Source of the DNA: Christensenellaceae bacterium
GTDB lineage: Bacteria; Bacillota; Clostridia; Christensenellales; Borkfalkiaceae
DNA length: 18,422 bases
Reading direction: 5' to 3'
Assembly (NCBI GenBank): GCA_016295005.1
Contig: JAEDMA010000013.1
Location: 1-18,422, forward strand
Shown here: positions 14,626 to 18,422 of the stretch, in pieces
How positions within the stretch are numbered: position 1 is the first letter of the stretch
How the letters are laid out: each line of letters begins with the position of its first letter
Translations under genes and position numbers: made by a program
The notes under the pieces: model-generated
The model's input: only the letters and a program-made list of their open reading frames with translations
The model's database searches: none
What the model was told of the DNA's origin: nothing

Positions 14626-15087
14626 TTATTTATCTTTATTTTTAACTATGTTTTCCACTTCTTTCATAAAAGAAGATATATCGGTAAAAGACCTGTACAC
14701 GGAAGCAAATCTGATATACGCTACTTCGTCGATTTCTTTTAAGCCTTCCATAACCATTTCTCCGAGATCTTTACTCGAAACTTCCTGCGCCATGGAATTA
14801 TATACTTTTTTCTGTATATCGTCGGTAAGTTTTTCTATTTTACTTGCCGGAACGGGACGTTTTTCGCACGCCTTTATAATACCGTTTTTGATTTTATTTA
14901 TATCGAAAGCCTGTCTGGTTCCGTTGGCTTTGACAACAAGAACAGGCGTGGTTTCCACCGTTTCGTAAGTAGTGAAACGCTTGCCGCAATGAAGGCATTC
15001 ACGTCTTCTGCGAATAATCGTACCGTCTTCCGCAGAGCGGGAATCGACAACCTTGCTTTCAAGGCAACCGCAATATAGACATTTCAT
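14626..15087 (-). CDS. nrdR: Transcriptional repressor NrdR
   Basis: I place the start at 15087, giving 153 residues and the canonical NrdR opening MKCLYCGCLESKVVDSR. The longer frame from 15135 adds 16 residues upstream of the zinc ribbon and would begin at or just after the promoter -10. The zinc ribbon uses Cys3, Cys6, Cys31 and Cys34, followed by an ATP-cone (about 49-139) that senses ATP/dATP. NrdR represses ribonucleotide reductase genes when dATP is high. The stretch DGTIIRRRRECLHCGKRFTTYE is near-identical to the family pattern. Pairing with dCMP deaminase links dNTP sensing to dNTP supply. Confidence 0.97.
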   Translation of the reverse strand: MKCLYCGCLESKVVDSRSAEDGTIIRRRRECLHCGKRFTTYETVETTPVLVVKANGTRQAFDINKIKNGIIKACEKRPVPASKIEKLTDDIQKKVYNSMAQEVSSKDLGEMVMEGLKEIDEVAYIRFASVYRSFTDISSFMKEVENIVKNKDK

Positions 15088-15123
15088 CGATGGTTTTTCC
15101 CCCGAACAACTCGAATTTACTAT

Positions 15124-15152
15124 ATAATAGCACACTTTTTTGAAATTATCAA
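15124..15152 (-). promoter_or_regulatory. Promoter of nrdR
   Basis: TTGATA (15152-15147), a 17-bp spacer and TATTAT (15129-15124) on the minus strand form a good sigma-A promoter 36 bp before the nrdR start. It probably also drives dCMP deaminase and perhaps tRNA-Ser. Confidence 0.78.
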
Positions 15153-15231
15153 ACGATATACGAAAAAACAGACGGCATTTTAATATTTTTTACGAATTTG
15201 CTTAAAATAAATTTATATAACGGAGATTAAA

Positions 15232-15540
15232 ATGCCTGTTTTAGTTTATATTCTTATAATCGTATACATTTTCGCCGTAAACCTTTACGGAATTTTAATG
15301 CTTAAATTTCAGAAAAAAGCGAGAGAAAAAGGCGACGAAGAAAACATCGCCGTATCCGACAGCAAAATTTTGCTCGCAGGACTTTTAGGCGGCGCAACCG
15401 GAATATTTATATTTATGTTTATTTTTAAATACCGCGTTAAAAGTCTGTTTATGATGGTTTTGATGCCCGTATTTATCGCGCTCAATATTTACGTTCTGAT
15501 TATGATTTTAAACGGCGGACTCGGCTTTTATATCGTCTGA
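15232..15540 (+). CDS. DUF1294-like small membrane protein
   Basis: This 102-residue protein has a hydrophobic N-terminal helix (VYILIIVYIFAVNLYGILML), a charged loop (QKKAREKGDEEN), a second region LLAGLLGGATGIFIFMFIF and a third helix VLMPVFIALNIYVLIMIL. The S-x-x-x-LLxxxLLGGATG block followed by a K/R-x-K-S-LF turn is the DUF1294 pattern, although the usual HKT is here YRV. The function of the family is unknown. The start has a clear GGAG site 7 bp upstream. It is transcribed against its neighbours, convergent with nnr and divergent from nrdR. Confidence 0.75.
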   Translation: MPVLVYILIIVYIFAVNLYGILMLKFQKKAREKGDEENIAVSDSKILLAGLLGGATGIFIFMFIFKYRVKSLFMMVLMPVFIALNIYVLIMILNGGLGFYIV

Positions 15541-15564
15541 TTTATCTCTGTTTTCCGCCCCGAT

Positions 15565-17001
15565 TTACAGGACTTCGTTTATCGCTTCGGGCAATGCCTT
15601 TATAACGTCGGTTGCCGTCATCGTGTAAACGTTTTGTTCTTTTTCGGCTATCTCGCCGCACCTGCCGAAAAGCCTTGCGCCCGCAGTCACGACGTCTATC
15701 GCGTCTTCATGAGAAGTAAGCATTCCGCACAACAATCCGCTTAAAACGTCGCCGCTTCCGGCCTTCGCAAGACCAGACGAACCCGTTACGTTTATATAAG
15801 TTTCTTTGCCGTCGGTAATAACGCTGACGGCGTTTTTAACTAACAAAGTCACGTTGAAATCGTCAGCAAATTGCTTGCTTTTTGCAATTATGTCTGACAT
15901 AAACGACGCTTTATCCGACTGTAATAACCTTGAAAACTCGCCTATATGCGGAGTAAGGATTACGTCGCACTTTTTCGTCTTTAAAACGTCTACGCCGAAA
16001 GCGGATAACGAGTTAAGACCGTCGGCGTCGATAAGCAATCTGCCGGTAAAATTTTCAAGAAAGTACTTTACGATTTTAAAAGTTTCTTCGCTTTTCCCCA
16101 TACCCATACCGATTGCGACGCTATCGAATTTAAGCGCGGGTTTAAGAGATTCTTCGTCGAAAATCATATGTCCGTTTTCGTCTTTAACCGTCGAAACTAT
16201 AATCTCGGGATTCTTGCAGGCGTACACCGAAAGGAGACTTTCGGGAACGAAAAGATAGGCGTATCCAACCCCCGTTTTCATGGAAGCAAGAGCGTTTGCG
16301 GAAAGCAAACTGCTGCCCGTAAACTCTTTACTTCCGCCGATTACCGCGCACTTGCCGAAATCTCCTTTATTGACGTTATGATTTCTTTCGGGGAAAAATT
16401 TTCTTACTTCTTCATTCCCTATAATTTTAACGCAATCGTCTTCCCAGACGCTTATGCCGATATCTTTCGCTACGACTTTACCGCAATAATCTTTTCCGTC
16501 GTTTATGAAATGTCCGAGTTTATATTCTTGTATGGCGACGGTAAGGTCGGCTTTTACAGCCGCGCCCATAGCCAGCCCGGTATCGGCGTTAAGACCGCTC
16601 GGAATATCGCACGAAACGACGTACGCTCCGCTCGAATTGATTTTTTCTATCGCGGTTAAATATTTGCCTTCGACGTTTTTATTTAACCCCGTACCGAAAA
16701 TACAGTCTACGATAATATCGTACTTTTTTTCGAACAATCCGAATAACCCGTTATCGATGTTTATGCTGTTCACGGCAAACCCGTGAACCTTACTTAAAAT
16801 ATCGGCGATAACTCTGCCGTCAGCGCCGTTGTTGCCCTTTCCGATACAGACGAGCGCTCTGCCGCCTTTAAACTTTTTCAGTATTTCTTCGGCGACGGCT
16901 TTACCCGCCCTTAACACGAGTTCGCTTTGCGCGATACCAAGTTTTTCAATCGTAAAATTATCTGCGGCGCGCATTTGTTCTGCCGTTAAGATTCTTTCCA
17001 T
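15565..17001 (-). CDS. nnr: Bifunctional NAD(P)H-hydrate epimerase / ADP-dependent dehydratase
   Basis: This 478-residue two-domain repair enzyme restores NAD(P)H damaged by hydration. The N-terminal epimerase domain (about 1-205) shows IGKGNNGADGRV (53-64, where many members have GNNGGDGL), DCIFGTGLN and SCDIPSGLNADTG. The C-terminal kinase-like dehydratase domain (about 215-478) shows GGSKEFTGSSLLSANAL, DADGLN and the AKAGSGDVLSG signature (412-422) with Asp418 as the expected key residue. The domain order NnrE-NnrD is the usual bacterial fusion. The start overlaps the recX stop (TGATG), so translation is coupled. The Ala in place of the second Gly of the GNNG motif is a mild departure. Confidence 0.96.
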   Translation of the reverse strand: MERILTAEQMRAADNFTIEKLGIAQSELVLRAGKAVAEEILKKFKGGRALVCIGKGNNGADGRVIADILSKVHGFAVNSINIDNGLFGLFEKKYDIIVDCIFGTGLNKNVEGKYLTAIEKINSSGAYVVSCDIPSGLNADTGLAMGAAVKADLTVAIQEYKLGHFINDGKDYCGKVVAKDIGISVWEDDCVKIIGNEEVRKFFPERNHNVNKGDFGKCAVIGGSKEFTGSSLLSANALASMKTGVGYAYLFVPESLLSVYACKNPEIIVSTVKDENGHMIFDEESLKPALKFDSVAIGMGMGKSEETFKIVKYFLENFTGRLLIDADGLNSLSAFGVDVLKTKKCDVILTPHIGEFSRLLQSDKASFMSDIIAKSKQFADDFNVTLLVKNAVSVITDGKETYINVTGSSGLAKAGSGDVLSGLLCGMLTSHEDAIDVVTAGARLFGRCGEIAEKEQNVYTMTATDVIKALPEAINEVL

Positions 17002-17612
17002 CAGTCGTTCTCCTTAAAAGCGGATATTGCTTCGCTCGCTTCGTCGTACGAAAATCCGCGACCTATCAGATACCTGTACGTTTTAGCCAGATTTTCTTTA
17101 TTTATTTCTTTATTGCGCATATACTTTTCGGCGACCGCCGCGGCGTTTTCCTTAGACGGAACGGCGGCTTTTTCGTACGCTTCGTCTATCACGTCTTTCC
17201 GAACTCCTTTCGCCATAAGTTTATACGCCGAAAGTTTCTTCCCCTGATTTTTGCTCGCCGTTTCAAAGTACCTTCTCGCGTATTCGGAATCGTTTATGTA
17301 ACCCGTTTCCGTAAGCCTTGACACGGTGTAATAAACGGCGTCGTCGGAATACCCTTTTTTAAGCAAATAATCTTTAACCTGTTTTCTCGTTTTATACGCT
17401 TTCGAAATATATTCCGTGGCGCGGTTAAGAGCGGAAGTTCTTTCGCCGTCTTCTTTAATGGCGGTAATTTCTTCTTCCGATAATTCTTTACCCGTTTTTA
17501 AGTAAAATTTATAAACCGTTTCGGTGGAAACGGAAAAAGAGTATTCTCCGTCGATAAATATATTGCAACGGTCTTTATTTTTTTGTTGCGCGGAAATTTG
17601 CGTTATTTTCAT
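17001..17612 (-). CDS. recX: Regulatory protein RecX
   Basis: This 203-residue cytosolic protein modulates RecA filaments. It is built from helical repeats typical of RecX: ALNRATEYISKAYKTRKQVKDYLLKKGYSDDAVYYTVSRL, then TGYINDSEYARRYFE, and a C-terminal YLIGRGFSYDEASEAI. The N-terminal ~50 residues (ITQISAQQKNKDRCNIFIDGEYSFSV) form the beta-rich extension common in Bacillota RecX. It overlaps yigZ by 4 bp (ATGA) and touches nnr, so all three are translationally coupled. No recA is nearby. Confidence 0.93.
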   Translation of the reverse strand: MKITQISAQQKNKDRCNIFIDGEYSFSVSTETVYKFYLKTGKELSEEEITAIKEDGERTSALNRATEYISKAYKTRKQVKDYLLKKGYSDDAVYYTVSRLTETGYINDSEYARRYFETASKNQGKKLSAYKLMAKGVRKDVIDEAYEKAAVPSKENAAAVAEKYMRNKEINKENLAKTYRYLIGRGFSYDEASEAISAFKEND

Positions 17613-18247
17613 TCGTTCACCCCGAACGGCTCGAAACCGCCGCCCGTAATTTCATATTTTATATTACCGCAAAAAACGTCGGTAAGTTTTTCGAAAAATT
17701 TGTCCTTAACGCTTTCTTTTACGGCGGTTCTAAAAACAACGGCGTCGTTAAATTCGGTATTTAAGATTATTACACCGAGTTGATTGCATGCGCCCGAAAC
17801 CTTGGAATATCCGCCGTAATCGGTATAAACGGTTACGTAAGCAACCTTTTCCATTGTACATATTTTACAATTATTAAGGCAATCGCCGACCGCGCCCGAA
17901 TACGCCCTTGATAGCCCGCCCGTTCCGAGTTTTATTCCGCCGAAATATCTCGTTACGACGGCTGCCACCTTGCTTAAACCTTTACTTTTTAAGGTTTCGA
18001 GCATAGGAATACCGGCGGTACCCTGCGGTTCGCCGTCGTCGGAAAACTTCTGAACAAGCCCCTTTTCGTCGGCAATATAGGCGTAGCAGTTATGAGTGGC
18101 GAGCGAATGTTCCTTTTTTACCGCCGCCACAAAGTTTTTAGCGTCGTCTTCGTTTTCGACGCCTTTTATTTTACATATGAATTTAGACCTTTCTATTACG
18201 GTGACGTTTTCGGATTCGCCCGTAACGGTCAGATAGTTTTCTCCCAT
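17609..18247 (-). CDS. YigZ/IMPACT family protein
   Basis: This 212-residue protein carries the family signature FSDDGEPQGTAGIPMLETL, then VVTRYFGGIKLGTGGLSRAY, in the N-terminal UPF0029 domain. A C-terminal domain of about 70 residues (VTVYTDYGGYSKVSGACNQ onward) has the EF-G domain V-like fold known from E. coli YigZ. Eukaryotic IMPACT regulates the Gcn2 kinase; the bacterial role is unclear, possibly translation- or nucleic-acid-related. It is the first gene of the yigZ-recX-nnr operon, with an AAGG site 9 bp before the ATG. Confidence 0.94.
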   Translation of the reverse strand: MGENYLTVTGESENVTVIERSKFICKIKGVENEDDAKNFVAAVKKEHSLATHNCYAYIADEKGLVQKFSDDGEPQGTAGIPMLETLKSKGLSKVAAVVTRYFGGIKLGTGGLSRAYSGAVGDCLNNCKICTMEKVAYVTVYTDYGGYSKVSGACNQLGVIILNTEFNDAVVFRTAVKESVKDKFFEKLTDVFCGNIKYEITGGGFEPFGVNE

Positions 18248-18274
18248 AACCGCATACCTTAATCGTTTTCCTTT

Positions 18275-18303
18275 ATTTTACTACTTAAAAGACAATATGT
18301 CAA
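18275..18303 (-). promoter_or_regulatory. Promoter of the yigZ-recX-nnr operon
   Basis: A perfect TTGACA (18303-18298), a 17-bp spacer and TAAAAT (18280-18275) on the minus strand form a near-consensus sigma-A promoter 27 bp before the yigZ start. Confidence 0.85.
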
Positions 18304-18380
18304 TTACGACAAAAACGCCGACCGCAAAATTACGGAAAGCGTGTTTGATTTTACGATTTTCTACAAAAAACGAAAAGCGC

Positions 18381-18409
18381 TTGATAAAAACTTTTTATTG
18401 TGGTATACT
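18381..18409 (+). promoter_or_regulatory. Rightward promoter at the window edge
   Basis: TTGATA (18381-18386), a 17-bp spacer and TATACT (18404-18409) form a strong promoter for a gene to the right of the window. The spacer contains the 15-bp palindrome ATAAAAACTTTTTAT (18384-18398), a possible operator. Nothing else is seen between 18304 and 18380. Confidence 0.75.
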
Positions 18410-18422
18410 TAACCTTGCCAAA

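Noticed and set aside
15115..15140. Possible NrdR box at the nrdR promoter
   Set aside because: CTATTATATAG resembles the core of an NrdR box but has one extra base and lacks the flanking ACA/TGT arms, and no pair of boxes is seen.
16168..16659. 163-residue frame antisense to nnr
   Set aside because: Shadow of a well-supported enzyme gene; the frame follows from its codon bias.
1..18422. CRISPR array, insertion sequence transposase, integrase or phage gene
   Set aside because: No spaced direct-repeat series and no protein with such motifs is present; the only integration-like mark is the tRNA-Ser end repeat.

Overview
The window suggests a low-to-moderate GC Bacillota (Clostridia-like), probably an uncultured gut or rumen bacterium. 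The basis is a set of lipoprotein signal peptides, strong purine-rich Shine-Dalgarno sites, standard stop codons, a CUT1 sugar ABC transporter with no ATPase gene beside it, and a housekeeping block (nrdR, dCMP deaminase, tRNA-Ser, bifunctional NAD(P)H-hydrate repair enzyme, recX, YigZ/IMPACT) typical of that group. Assignment below phylum is not possible from the sequence alone.

Left part (1-9706) is a carbohydrate-use locus. A leftward operon runs solute-binding lipoprotein, two CUT1 permeases, a GH43-type lipoprotein hydrolase, and a lipoprotein with a CBM9-like domain that runs off the left edge. Facing it is a rightward AraC-family regulator followed by a cytoplasmic GH3 beta-glycosidase. 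The simple reading is that glycans are held and trimmed at the cell surface, oligosaccharides enter through the ABC importer, and GH3 cuts them inside, under control of the AraC protein.

Middle part (9723-13357) is a second leftward operon: a sialidase/BNR-like beta-propeller with an N-terminal Fn3-like domain, a second beta-propeller glycosidase-like protein, and a PnuC-like membrane transporter. None of the three has an export signal. Its promoter region carries a 17-bp motif matching, at 16 of 17 positions, a motif at the AraC gene promoter, so both loci may form one local regulon. A strong bidirectional terminator separates this operon from GH3.

Between 13381 and 14100 lies the oddest stretch: an AT-rich orphan small gene, then a tRNA-Ser(UGA) gene whose last 21 bases are repeated 209 bp further on, with a compact multi-hairpin segment between the copies. 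The segment also carries an inverted copy of part of the tRNA T-arm. It looks like a tiny non-coding element inserted at a tRNA 3' end.

Right part (14144-18422) is housekeeping: nrdR and dCMP deaminase reading into tRNA-Ser, a DUF1294-like membrane protein on the other strand, then a tightly overlapping yigZ-recX-nnr operon with a clear promoter. A further rightward promoter sits at the right edge and serves a gene outside the window.
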